From Thermodesulfovibrionales bacterium (lineage in GTDB: Bacteria; Nitrospirota; Thermodesulfovibrionia; Thermodesulfovibrionales; UBA1546): a stretch of 17,703 nucleotides of DNA. A program made the position numbers and the translations under genes. The stretch spans positions 1 to 17,703 of the forward strand of contig JASEHP010000018.1 of the NCBI GenBank assembly GCA_030018605.1, read 5' to 3'. The notes beneath the pieces were generated by a model. It did no database searches, was not told the origin of the DNA, and worked only from the letters and a program-made list of their open reading frames with translations. Below, piece after piece: positions 1-6,288 of the stretch. Numbering within the stretch: the first letter of the stretch is position 1; every line of letters starts with the position of its first letter.

Positions 1-61
1 GAATCGGGATAGAAATCGATATCGAATCAAGAGTTATAAAGTGTTGCAGAGCGCTGCATAG

Positions 62-205
62 AAAAGAAATTTACAGGTAATATCCTTAACCCTCCCCAAA
101 AATCAGCTCTCCTCGGCGAGTCGCATCAGCGACCGGCAGTTACAGATTCTGAGAGACAAAGGCATTCTGGAATTCAGAGGGAAAGGAAGTTATTCCTTCA
201 AATGA
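62..205 (+). pseudogene. Remnant of a restriction-endonuclease-like C-terminal domain (copy 1)
   Basis: An open frame without a start codon ends in TGA at 203-205. Its last ~30 residues read SSASRISDRQLQILRDKG followed by ILEFRGKGSYSFK. The pattern of a helix ending QLQILRDKG, then a short beta hairpin with hydrophobic-F-x-G-x-G-x-Y, resembles the winged-helix C-terminal domain of DpnI / Dam-replacing type restriction enzymes, where it forms the last element of the protein. Everything upstream of the tail is missing: the frame is blocked by a stop at 59-61 and the residues before the tail are not recognisable. The same tail recurs at 703-798. The family assignment is by eye from a short segment and is tentative; that it is a coding remnant is better supported, because both copies keep the frame and end at the same codon. 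Confidence 0.45.
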
Positions 206-214
206 CGCAGAAGT
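98..214. repeat. ~107-bp direct repeat, copy 1, flanking hicBA
   Basis: Positions 98-204 align without gaps to 691-797 (offset 593) with about nine mismatches by eye, roughly 92% identity. After the stop codons (TGA here, TAA in copy 2) similarity continues through CGCAGAAGT with a 3-base indel. The repeat carries the end of a coding frame, so it is a gene fragment rather than a classical terminal repeat. Mismatches include third-position and conservative changes (for example ISDRQ versus MSDRQ). Confidence 0.85.
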
Positions 215-435
215 TACAGTCTATTAAATTCCTCAACAGTGAGACCGGCTTGTTTTATAAGCTTGCTAAGAAGTCCCGGACCAAGCTCATCATGGAGGGG
301 GATTGATAATGTCCATTGATAATCCGGTTTTGTCATCATCACATGAGAGCCTTTCTGGCGGGCAACGGTCCATCCTGCCCTTTTGAATTTTTGCACTGCA
401 CCGGCTCCGGAACAGAGCTTCAGTGATTTGCTCAT
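214..435 (-). CDS. hicA: HicA-type mRNA interferase toxin
   Basis: A 73-residue HicA/YcfA-family toxin; members are small dsRBD-fold ribonucleases that cleave mRNA. The hallmarks are visible: an N-terminal helix ending in KRAGWTVARQKGSH, with the catalytic histidine at residue 31 in the GSH motif, a second strand (HVMMTKP), and the C-terminal IPLHDELGPGLLSKLIKQAG helix that normally packs on HicB. The length is typical. It follows hicB with a 1-base TAATG stop/start overlap, so the two are translationally coupled; the antitoxin-first order is the reverse of the E. coli hicAB arrangement but is common elsewhere. The gene appears intact. Its 3' end abuts repeat copy 1, and a copy of the same repeat lies upstream of hicB. 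Confidence 0.92.
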   Translation of the reverse strand: MSKSLKLCSGAGAVQKFKRAGWTVARQKGSHVMMTKPDYQWTLSIPLHDELGPGLLSKLIKQAGLTVEEFNRL

Positions 436-635
436 TAGACTGCGACTTCTACAAGGCGTGAGAGGTCGGGCGATTGTTTGGATTCCATTACTTCAATCCA
501 GCCCTCAATAGCTTCTTTGATGTTTTTTAATGCCTCTTCGTAAGTCTTGCCCTGCGAAAGGCATCCGGGAAGCGCGGGGACTTCCGCCACATAATAGCCT
601 GATTGATCCTGCTCAATCTTTATATGTAATTTCAT
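435..635 (-). CDS. hicB: HicB-type antitoxin, minimal form
   Basis: A 66-residue HicB-family antitoxin with the partial RNase H-like fold: strand MKLHIKIEQDQSGYYVAEVPALPGCLSQG, then the helix TYEEALKNIKEAIEGWIE. The PALPGC-x-(S/T)-x-G-x-T-x-EEA signature is complete. In HicB proteins this domain binds and blocks HicA. The chain ends shortly after the second helix, so the C-terminal DNA-binding domain (ribbon-helix-helix or HTH) of longer HicB proteins is absent and autoregulation by HicB itself would need another mechanism. A good Shine-Dalgarno (AGGAGG) precedes the ATG, and an extended -10 promoter lies just upstream. It overlaps hicA by one base. Confidence 0.92.
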   Translation of the reverse strand: MKLHIKIEQDQSGYYVAEVPALPGCLSQGKTYEEALKNIKEAIEGWIEVMESKQSPDLSRLVEVAV

Positions 636-658
636 AGCCCCTCCTGTCTGACAAATAA

Positions 659-667
659 ATTATAACA
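659..667 (-). promoter_or_regulatory. Extended -10 promoter of hicBA
   Basis: Read on the minus strand, TGTTATAAT combines a perfect TATAAT with the extended -10 TG. No convincing -35 lies 16-18 bp upstream, as is usual for extended -10 promoters. It would start transcription near 652, about 16 nt before the hicB ATG, leaving just room for the AGGAGG site. The promoter lies between hicB and repeat copy 2, so it belongs to the hicBA cassette. Confidence 0.6.
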
Positions 668-690
668 AAAAACAAATAGAATTTGCCGCC

Positions 691-810
691 CAAAATCCGA
701 TCTCCTCGGCGAGTCGAATGAGTGACCGGCAGTTACAGATTCTAAGAGACAAAGGCATTCTGGAATTCAGAGGGAAAGGGAGTTATTCCTTCAAATAACA
801 GCGCAGAAGT
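691..810. repeat. ~107-bp direct repeat, copy 2, flanking hicBA
   Basis: Second copy of the repeat at 98-214. It encodes SSASRMSDRQLQILRDKG and the same ILEFRGKGSYSFK ending, stopping at TAA 796-798. With copy 1 it encloses the whole hicBA unit with its promoter, giving a 593-bp repeat-to-repeat segment. Directly after the stop, the same reading frame runs into the decayed PIN-domain gene. Confidence 0.85.
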
Positions 811-1044
811 GTAAGCTTTCAAAATTTGAACGCCTACGAAAAGGCAGGTGAAATTTTATCAGAATTACAGCGCATAAAAGGGTGCGATATTTAAAAAAGT
901 TCTTCCATTACAAATGATTGTTTAATTGTTGCCTCTGCCCGCAGTATCGGAGCAATTACTTATACTCAGAACAAGAAGGATTTTCAGGCAATTGAGGTGT
1001 TGGAAGGCTACGCTCTGGGACAGTCTGGGACAGTATATACTTGA
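799..1044 (+). pseudogene. Decayed PIN-domain (VapC-like) toxin gene
   Basis: One frame reads NAYEKAGEILSELQRIKGCDI, an in-frame TAA (892-894), then KSSSITNDCLIVASARSIG, AITYTQNKKDFQAI and EVLEGYALG. The NDCLIVASA-x(4)-GA-x-x-YTQNKKDF pattern is the C-terminal half of a PIN-domain nuclease: the acidic residue of (N)D-x-L-I-A and the closing T-x-N-x-x-DF segment. The N-terminal half with the first conserved Asp and the LIDTSVL-type strand is missing, and no start codon or Shine-Dalgarno is present. The stop could have arisen by one AAA to TAA change. Soon after the domain a tandem 10-bp duplication shifts the frame and reading stops at 1044. No VapB-like antitoxin is recognisable. I read it as dead. 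Confidence 0.7.
1014..1033. repeat. Tandem duplication of a 10-mer at the end of the PIN remnant
   Basis: TCTGGGACAG occurs twice back to back (1014-1023 and 1024-1033). Removing one copy would join the PIN frame to the frame that continues as YILEIKDEKPLAIAEAKKFYG downstream. It therefore looks like a recent slippage mutation in an already degenerate region. The downstream residues are not recognisable. Confidence 0.7.
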
Positions 1045-1193
1045 AATAAAAGATGAGAAACCGCTTGCCATAGCGGAAGCAAAAAAGTTTTATGGCAAAA
1101 GACCCCACAGTGCCAAAGTTTTTAGCGCCATAGTGCAGTCTCCTAATGTGACTTTTTGCGATACTACGAAAAGTTCTGAAGCGAAGGATAATC

Positions 1194-2030
1194 TTACTTT
1201 TCTCCTCTCAGTGTCAGATACCCTGAAAATATTATCAGCAGGCCGCCGATAATCGAGCCTTTTCCCGGCAATTCACTCAAAAATATTATGCCGAATATTA
1301 TTGCGATAACAGGCTCAAGATATCCAAGCACTGCGGTTCTGCCGGCAGAGACATAGCGCAGGCCTTTAAAGTATAGTATCGGTGCGATTGTTGAATGGAC
1401 AATTCCCATTACCAGAATGGCCCAGAGCGCATTGACCGGAAACTCCCTGACAAAGGGCGCAAGAAGAACTGCGATGACTGAATTTGAAAAAAAAGCAAGC
1501 ACTACAGGGTTAAAGCTCTGCGTGTAAATTCTGATGAGGATAACGACTACAGCATAAGCAAATCCGGATATAAGCCCCGCAGTTATTCCGATGGCGTCTC
1601 CTTTATTGAATGTAAATCCGTTAAGCATTATCCACAGCCCGGCCGAAGCTATGACTATTGAAATAATAATCACCTTTGTTACTTTTTCTCTTAGGAATAG
1701 GGGCGCGAGAAAGGCAACGATTATCGGAGCCGTGTAATGAGTGAGAACGGCATTGGCTATTGTCGTATATTTAAAAGCTAGAAAGTAAGAAAAGGTATTT
1801 ATTAATGAAGCAGCGCCGAGAACCAGAGGATATCGAAGCAATTTTGGACTCGGGAACTCTTTTCTGTAAGTTTTCCGAGACAGGATTATTCCCTGAACGA
1901 TTAGAGAGACTATAACCGAATAAAAGATAAGAGTATGAACTTCAATAGCCGCAAGCCTTACGACAACGCCGAGGGAACTCCATAGAAATATGGCAAGTAG
2001 AATATAAATAGAAGGCAGAATCCCGTTCAT
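1194..2030 (-). CDS. EamA/DMT-family transporter
   Basis: A 278-residue drug/metabolite-transporter superfamily permease of the inner membrane. It shows the two-fold EamA repeat: ten hydrophobic helices in two halves of about 135 residues, the first opening IYILLAIFLWSSLGVVVRLAA, the second GDAIGITAGLISGFAYAVVVI. The end-of-repeat signature ALTHYTAPI/AVLGYLEPVIAIIFG appears in both halves, and a (F/L)LREK or LSEL acidic motif closes the penultimate helix of each. Length and topology are normal for the family. The substrate cannot be told from sequence; members export amino acids, metabolites or drugs. An AGAGG Shine-Dalgarno lies about 13 nt before the ATG, rather far. It stands alone, divergent from the HEAT-repeat gene, with its 3' end facing the decayed PIN region. 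Confidence 0.88.
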   Translation of the reverse strand: MNGILPSIYILLAIFLWSSLGVVVRLAAIEVHTLIFYSVIVSLIVQGIILSRKTYRKEFPSPKLLRYPLVLGAASLINTFSYFLAFKYTTIANAVLTHYTAPIIVAFLAPLFLREKVTKVIIISIVIASAGLWIMLNGFTFNKGDAIGITAGLISGFAYAVVVILIRIYTQSFNPVVLAFFSNSVIAVLLAPFVREFPVNALWAILVMGIVHSTIAPILYFKGLRYVSAGRTAVLGYLEPVIAIIFGIIFLSELPGKGSIIGGLLIIFSGYLTLRGEK

Positions 2031-2086
2031 TGAAAATTAATATCCTCTGAATAAAGCATAGGTAATATTTTAACATAAAGTCTGCT

Positions 2087-2122
2087 CCCAGCCTATTCCC
2101 TCGGCATAAGGAAGTTGCTGGG
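2087..2122. repeat. Imperfect inverted repeat in the 2031-2266 gap
   Basis: CCCAGC (2087-2092) and GCTGGG (2117-2122) can pair, with an inner TCC/GGA, around a 24-base interior. There is no T-run, so it is not an obvious terminator. The remainder of the gap is AT-rich with TATAAA (2230-2235) and TATAAG (2236-2241) candidate -10 elements for the HEAT-repeat gene but no convincing -35. Confidence 0.35.
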
Positions 2123-2266
2123 TAGGTTTCGGTTCAATGGGTACGGATACGGTGGTCAAATTTATTTAGTGCAAATTATAATATCGTGTAATTCTGTTGC
2201 TTACTGCTTAGCTATTCTGGTAGCATTTCTATAAATATAAGACAATATGAAAATTTTAAAGGAAAG

Positions 2267-2734
2267 ATGATATTCGAGCAGTTAATCGAGAACCTTAAAA
2301 AAGGCAGCGGGATAGAGAGAACACAGGCAGCAACTGATCTCGGGAAACTTAAAGACAAAAGAGCTTACGACGCTCTGGTTGAGGCGCTTGGGGATCCCAA
2401 TATGGCGGTAAGAAGTAATGCTGTTTTTTCTCTCGGTGAACTTGGCATTGCAGGAGCTGTACCCAATCTTATAAAAATACTCAAAGATCCCGAGGAGCGT
2501 GTAAGAAAGAGTGCTGCAAAAGCACTCGGCATGTTGTGCGCTTCCGAAGCAATTCTTCCCCTTTCGCAGGCACTAAATGACACTTCATATATGGTTCGAA
2601 AAAGCGCAGCTCGGAGTCTTGGTCAAATAGGAGGGGCAAAGGCATTGCCTGCCCTCGAACATGCTGCGTCGGATCCGGACACAATCGTCGCTACTGAGGC
2701 GAAGAAAGCTATTGAAAAAATCAGAAATAGATAA
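2267..2734 (+). CDS. HEAT-repeat (PBS-lyase type) protein
   Basis: A 155-residue soluble protein made almost entirely of HEAT/PBS-lyase repeats of ~31-32 residues. The recurring core is D-P-x-x-x-VR-x-x-AA-x-x-LG-x-L/I-x-x-x-x-A-x-x-x-L-x-x-x-L. Units can be followed at about residues 16-43, 44-75 (DPNMAVRSNAVFSLGELG), 76-106 (DPEERVRKSAAKALGML), 107-138 (DTSYMVRKSAARSLGQIGG) and a final half unit to 153. Such alpha-solenoids are binding scaffolds; some PBS-lyase-type members attach chromophores or cofactors, but no specific partner is indicated. No signal peptide. Shine-Dalgarno AAGGAAAG lies directly before the ATG. It ends 57 bp before lipA, on the same strand, but lipA has its own promoter candidate. 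Confidence 0.85.
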   Translation: MIFEQLIENLKKGSGIERTQAATDLGKLKDKRAYDALVEALGDPNMAVRSNAVFSLGELGIAGAVPNLIKILKDPEERVRKSAAKALGMLCASEAILPLSQALNDTSYMVRKSAARSLGQIGGAKALPALEHAASDPDTIVATEAKKAIEKIRNR

Positions 2735-2754
2735 TGCCAATTTCCTGCCTGTGA

Positions 2755-2783
2755 TTGACAAACTTTTGCATTTCTTTTATGTT
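2755..2783 (+). promoter_or_regulatory. Candidate sigma-70 promoter giving a leaderless lipA transcript
   Basis: TTGACA at 2755-2760 is a perfect -35. Exactly 17 bp later comes TATGTT (2778-2783), a 4/6 -10. Transcription would begin around 2790-2792, at the lipA ATG (2792). There is no Shine-Dalgarno ahead of that ATG (TTTAATAACC), which fits a leaderless message. Confidence 0.55.
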
Positions 2784-2791
2784 TAATAACC

Positions 2792-3634
2792 ATGCGATTG
2801 CCGGAGTGGATAAAAGTAAAAAGCCCTATGGGAGTTCATGACACAAAGCAGATATTAAGGAGCCGCCGCCTTTCAACTGTCTGCGAAGAGGCGCGTTGTC
2901 CAAATCAGGGTGAATGTTTTTCAAAGCCTACCGCAACCTTTATGATACTCGGCTCTGTATGCACAAGAAATTGCGGTTTTTGTTCTGTGGAGTCCTCAAT
3001 GCCGAAACCTCTTGATGAAGATGAGCCTGAAAGGGTTGCTCTGGCAGCAAAGGAGATGGGGCTTAAATATATTGTTATAACATCTGTAACAAGGGATGAC
3101 CTTAAAGACGGAGGCGCTAAGCATTTTGCTGAGACAGTCAGGGCAGTAAAAAAACATCTTCCTGATACAACTGTTGAAGTTCTCACGCCTGATTTTAAAG
3201 GCGATTACAACGCCCTTAAAACGGTTCTTGGGTCTATGCCTGACGTTTATAACCATAATGTAGAGACTGTGCCGAGGCTTTATTTCTATGTCAGACCGCA
3301 GGCAGATTATGCAAGGTCGCTGAATGTGTTATCAAACGCAAAGACCATAGCGCCTGAGATAACCACTAAGTCCGGACTGATGCTTGGGCTCGGCGAGACA
3401 TTTGATGAGGTTGTTAGCGTATTGAAGGATTTAAGAAGTTCAGGCTGTGATACAGTTACAATAGGGCAGTATCTCATGCCGTCCAAGAAGAACCTGCCTG
3501 TTAAGGAGTATATTAGCCCTGAGATTTTTAATGAATATAGAGAGATAGCTCTCGACATGGGTTTTAGATATGCCGCATCAGCTCCTCTTGTAAGGAGTTC
3601 AATGAATGCGGAAGAAATGTATAATAATCGGTGA
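2792..3634 (+). CDS. lipA: Lipoyl synthase (radical SAM)
   Basis: Inserts two sulfurs at C6 and C8 of the octanoyl chain on lipoyl-domain proteins (pyruvate or 2-oxoacid dehydrogenases, glycine cleavage H protein). All key residues are present: the auxiliary [4Fe-4S] cysteines C31, C36 and C42 in C-x4-C-x5-C (CEEARCPNQGEC), the radical-SAM CTRNCGFC motif with C57, C61 and C64, and the conserved RSS near the C-terminus (residues 268-270), whose serine ligates the auxiliary cluster. At 280 residues it is a normal compact LipA. The ATG at 2792 is the only start before the conserved LPEWIKVK region and lacks a Shine-Dalgarno. The stop codon TGA (3632-3634) is contributed by the first unit of an 8-bp repeat array, so the extreme C-terminus (MYNNR) may have been set by that array. 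No lipB or lplA is nearby. Confidence 0.97.
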   Translation: MRLPEWIKVKSPMGVHDTKQILRSRRLSTVCEEARCPNQGECFSKPTATFMILGSVCTRNCGFCSVESSMPKPLDEDEPERVALAAKEMGLKYIVITSVTRDDLKDGGAKHFAETVRAVKKHLPDTTVEVLTPDFKGDYNALKTVLGSMPDVYNHNVETVPRLYFYVRPQADYARSLNVLSNAKTIAPEITTKSGLMLGLGETFDEVVSVLKDLRSSGCDTVTIGQYLMPSKKNLPVKEYISPEIFNEYREIALDMGFRYAASAPLVRSSMNAEEMYNNR

Positions 3635-3721
3635 ATAATTGGTGAATCGGTAAATCGGTGAATTGGTGAATCGCAAAAATTCATAAGCGGATTTACTTAT
3701 CAACCCATTCACCCATTCACC
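3629..3721. repeat. Paired octamer array A (lipA-alaC gap)
   Basis: Left arm: CGGTGAAT units at 3629-3636, 3640-3647 (TGGTGAAT), 3648-3655 (CGGTAAAT), 3656-3663 and 3664-3671 (TGGTGAAT); all but the first step are exactly contiguous. Right arm: TATCAACC (3698-3705), CATTCACC (3706-3713) and CATTCACC (3714-3721), the reverse-complement unit. Positions 3657-3671 can pair with 3707-3721 at 14 of 15 bases around a 35-base loop. The array begins inside lipA (it supplies the stop codon) and ends two bases before the GAGGAG Shine-Dalgarno of the aminotransferase gene, so an RNA hairpin here could influence its translation. Confidence 0.85.
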
Positions 3722-3734
3722 AGAGGAGAGATAA

Positions 3735-4919
3735 ATGTTTGAGTTTAACAGGATTAAGCGGCTTCCACCTTATGTGTTTGCGATAGTCAATGCGCTAAAG
3801 ATGGAGGCGCGGAAAAGAGGCGAGGATATTATTGACCTCGGCATGGGTAATCCTGATATGCCTGCGCCTAAGCATGTTATTGACAAACTCTGCGAGGCTG
3901 CCAATAACCCGAAGAACCACAGATATTCCGCATCAAAAGGTATTACGCAATTGAGAATGGCAATATGCGAGTGGTACAAGAGGAGATTTGACGTTGATTT
4001 AGACCCTGAAAGCGAGGCGGTTGTAACTATTGGCTCAAAAGAAGGGCTTTCGCATCTTGCGCTTGCGACCATTCAGCCTGGAGATGTTGTCATGACGCCG
4101 ACGCCGGCGTATCCTATACATCCTTACAGCGTTATAATCGCGGGAGGCGAAGTTTCAAGCATCCCGATAGGGCCGGGAATTGATTTTTTTGAGGAGATGG
4201 AAAAGACATTCAAGAAAACATGGCCGAGGCCCAAGATGCTTATTATCAATTTCCCTCATAATCCGACAACACAGGTTGTCGAGGGCATGGATTTTTTCAG
4301 AAAGATTGTTGATTTTGCAAAGGAGAATAATATAATTGTTATCCATGATTTTGCCTATGCAGACCTTGTGTTTGATGATTACAAGGCGCCGAGTTTATTG
4401 CAGGTTCCGGGGGCAAAAGATGTTGGTGTTGAATTTTTTTCTCTGACAAAAAGCTATTCCATGGCAGGATGGAGAGTCGGTTTTTGTGTAGGCAATAAAG
4501 ATGTCGTAGGCGCATTGATAAAGATAAAGAGTTATCTTGACTACGGGATGTTTCAGCCCATACAGATAGCAAGCATTGTTGCATTGAGGGGCCCGCAAGA
4601 CTGTGTAGGGGAATTCAGAAAAATATACGAGTCAAGGCGTAATGTGCTGATTAACGGGCTCCATAATGCAGGATGGAATGTGGCTTCTCCAAAGGCGACC
4701 ATGTTTGTGTGGGCAGAGATACCGGAGCAGTTTAAAAAGATGGGCTCTCTTGAATTCGCAAAACTTCTTATAAAAGAGGGGGGGGTTGCTGTATCTCCTG
4801 GCATAGGCTTTGGGGAAGGCGGGGATGAATATGTGAGATTTGCCCTTGTTGAGAATGAGCACAGGATAAAACAGGCAACAAAAGGAATAAAGAAGGTGTT
4901 AAGCAGATGGTTAATGTAG
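3735..4919 (+). CDS. alaC: AlaC-like class I aminotransferase
   Basis: A 394-residue fold-type I PLP aminotransferase closely resembling E. coli AlaC (YfdZ), which makes alanine from pyruvate and glutamate. The opening FNRIKRLPPYVFAIVNALK and RRGEDIIDLGMGNPD segments, IGSKEGLSHLALA and HDFAYADLVFD match that family. PLP residues: N176 in NFPHNPTTQ, D205 and Y208 in HDFAYAD, Schiff-base K239 in SLTKSYSMAGWR, R247, and the substrate-carboxylate arginine R368 in YVRFALVEN. Related LL-diaminopimelate aminotransferases share much of this pattern, so substrate choice is not certain. It starts with GAGGAG nine bases before the ATG, directly after octamer array A, and its 3' end overlaps hom by 13 bp. 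The coupling suggests shared control of aspartate-family and alanine metabolism. Confidence 0.92.
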   Translation: MFEFNRIKRLPPYVFAIVNALKMEARKRGEDIIDLGMGNPDMPAPKHVIDKLCEAANNPKNHRYSASKGITQLRMAICEWYKRRFDVDLDPESEAVVTIGSKEGLSHLALATIQPGDVVMTPTPAYPIHPYSVIIAGGEVSSIPIGPGIDFFEEMEKTFKKTWPRPKMLIINFPHNPTTQVVEGMDFFRKIVDFAKENNIIVIHDFAYADLVFDDYKAPSLLQVPGAKDVGVEFFSLTKSYSMAGWRVGFCVGNKDVVGALIKIKSYLDYGMFQPIQIASIVALRGPQDCVGEFRKIYESRRNVLINGLHNAGWNVASPKATMFVWAEIPEQFKKMGSLEFAKLLIKEGGVAVSPGIGFGEGGDEYVRFALVENEHRIKQATKGIKKVLSRWLM

Positions 4920-6223
4920 GCATAATAGGGTTTGGCACTGTCGGCACAGGCACGGCAAGGATTCTTCTTGAGAATAAGGATATTATTTCTCAGAGGAGCG
5001 GTCTTGACATAAATCTCAAGAAAATTGCCGACCTTAACATAAAAAAGAGCAGGGGGATTAAGCTGCCGAAGGGGATGCTGACAACCGATACAGCCGGCAT
5101 AATCAATGATCCTGAGATCCATGTTGTTGTTGAACTCATAGGCGGAATAAAGCCTGCAAAGGATTTTATTCTTAAGGCTATTCGCAATAAAAAACATGTT
5201 GTAACGGCAAATAAAGCGCTTATCGCCACAGAGGGAAACGAGATACTGGCTGAAGCGGAAAAACACGGAGTTGAGGTCGGGTTCGAAGCATCGGTTGCAG
5301 GAGGCATTCCCATTATAAAAATTATAAAAGAGGGTCTCATTGCCAACAGGATACTGGCAGTCTACGGAATAATAAACGGCACTTCAAATTATATTCTCAC
5401 AAAGATGACTGATGAGGGCATTGAGTTTTCCGATGCGCTGAAAGAGGCGCAGAGGCTCGGCTATGCAGAGGCTGATCCAACTTTTGATATAGAAGGAATT
5501 GATTCAGCCCATAAGCTGGCGATTCTTGCATCGCTGGCGTATGACATACCATTTTCGTTCAATGACGTTTACAAAGAGGGGATAACCAGAATAACTTCTC
5601 AGGACATCGGCTTTGCAGGAGAGTTGGGTTATAAGATAAAACTCCTTGCAATCGCAAAAGCCTCTGACGGAAAGGTAGAACTCAGGGTCCATCCCACGAT
5701 GGTTCCAAAGGATTATTTTATATCAAAGGTTGACGGTGTTTTTAACGCGATTTACGTGCAGGGCGATGCCGTAGGAGACACGCTTTATTACGGCAGGGGC
5801 GCGGGCGATATGCCGACAGGAAGCGCTGTTGTAAGCGATATTGTGGATATAGGGAAGAAGATAGTCAAGTGTCAAGGTGTCAAGGTGTCAAGGCGGGGAA
5901 TCCTTGAAACCTTAAAGCCTCGAAACCCCGAAACCTTTAAGATTAAAAAGATTGAAGACATTGAGGCGATGTATTACTTCAGATTCACTGCCTATGACAA
6001 ACCCGGCATACTTTCAAAGATTTCAGGAGTGCTCGGAGACCATGACATAAGCATTGCCTCTGTTATTCAGAAAGGGAGAAGAGTCGGAGAGGCAGTTCCT
6101 CTCATTGTGTTAAGCCATACAGCTAAAGAAAAGGATGTCATTAAGGCAGTAAGAGAGATTGACAGGCTCCCTGTTGTCGCAGATGAAACTCTTTATGTAA
6201 GAGTTGAAGGTAAAGAGGAATAG
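4907..6223 (+). CDS. hom: Homoserine dehydrogenase with C-terminal ACT domain
   Basis: Reduces aspartate semialdehyde to homoserine for threonine and methionine synthesis. Domains: NAD(P)-binding Rossmann fold with GFGTVG at residues 8-13; the TANKALI lysine (K103); the catalytic domain with NGTSNYIL (157-164) and ADPTFDIEGIDSAHKLAIL (189-207; the catalytic Asp/Lys pair sits here); then an ACT domain from ~355 (YYFRFTAYDKPGILSKIS), the usual site of threonine feedback inhibition. At 438 residues it is of normal length. Residues ~321-346 between the catalytic and ACT domains are encoded by an 8-bp repeat array (array B) read in frame, giving the low-complexity linker KCQGVKVSRRGILETLKPRNPETF. 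The gene overlaps the aminotransferase by 13 bp, with an AAGGTG Shine-Dalgarno inside that gene. Confidence 0.96.
   Translation: MVNVGIIGFGTVGTGTARILLENKDIISQRSGLDINLKKIADLNIKKSRGIKLPKGMLTTDTAGIINDPEIHVVVELIGGIKPAKDFILKAIRNKKHVVTANKALIATEGNEILAEAEKHGVEVGFEASVAGGIPIIKIIKEGLIANRILAVYGIINGTSNYILTKMTDEGIEFSDALKEAQRLGYAEADPTFDIEGIDSAHKLAILASLAYDIPFSFNDVYKEGITRITSQDIGFAGELGYKIKLLAIAKASDGKVELRVHPTMVPKDYFISKVDGVFNAIYVQGDAVGDTLYYGRGAGDMPTGSAVVSDIVDIGKKIVKCQGVKVSRRGILETLKPRNPETFKIKKIEDIEAMYYFRFTAYDKPGILSKISGVLGDHDISIASVIQKGRRVGEAVPLIVLSHTAKEKDVIKAVREIDRLPVVADETLYVRVEGKEE
5869..5942. repeat. Paired octamer array B inside hom
   Basis: Left arm, contiguous 8-mers: GTGTCAAG at 5869-5876, 5877-5884 and 5885-5892, then GCGGGGAA (5893-5900). 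Two bases later the right arm has CTTGAAAC (5903-5910), CTTAAAGC (5911-5918), CTCGAAAC (5919-5926), CCCGAAAC (5927-5934) and CTTTAAGA (5935-5942). GGTGTCAAGG pairs with CCTTGAAACC with one mismatch. Total length keeps the hom frame open. Confidence 0.85.
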
Positions 6224-6288
6224 TACACACAGCCTTCATTTGAAGTGATAGCATTGGCAATTAAAACACTGCAGGAGTGGGGTAAAGA

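Noticed and set aside
926..1252. An open frame of 108 codons on the plus strand
   Set aside because: It starts inside the PIN remnant in another frame, crosses the 10-bp duplication, runs into the 3' end of the opposing transporter gene, and has no Shine-Dalgarno. The stretch YILEIKDEKPLAIAEAKKFYG could be a further gene relic but is not recognisable.
2121..2155. tRNA-like T-arm sequence (GGTTCAA) in the gap before the HEAT-repeat gene
   Set aside because: No acceptor, D or anticodon arms can be built around it.
3307..3684. A minus-strand frame across lipA whose start reads as repeated FTDSPIH-like units
   Set aside because: It is a translation of octamer array A plus antisense lipA; no ribosome site and no independent coding signal.
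3629..3721. CRISPR array
   Set aside because: Units are 8 bp, contiguous and without spacers, and the second arm is inverted; no cas genes are present.
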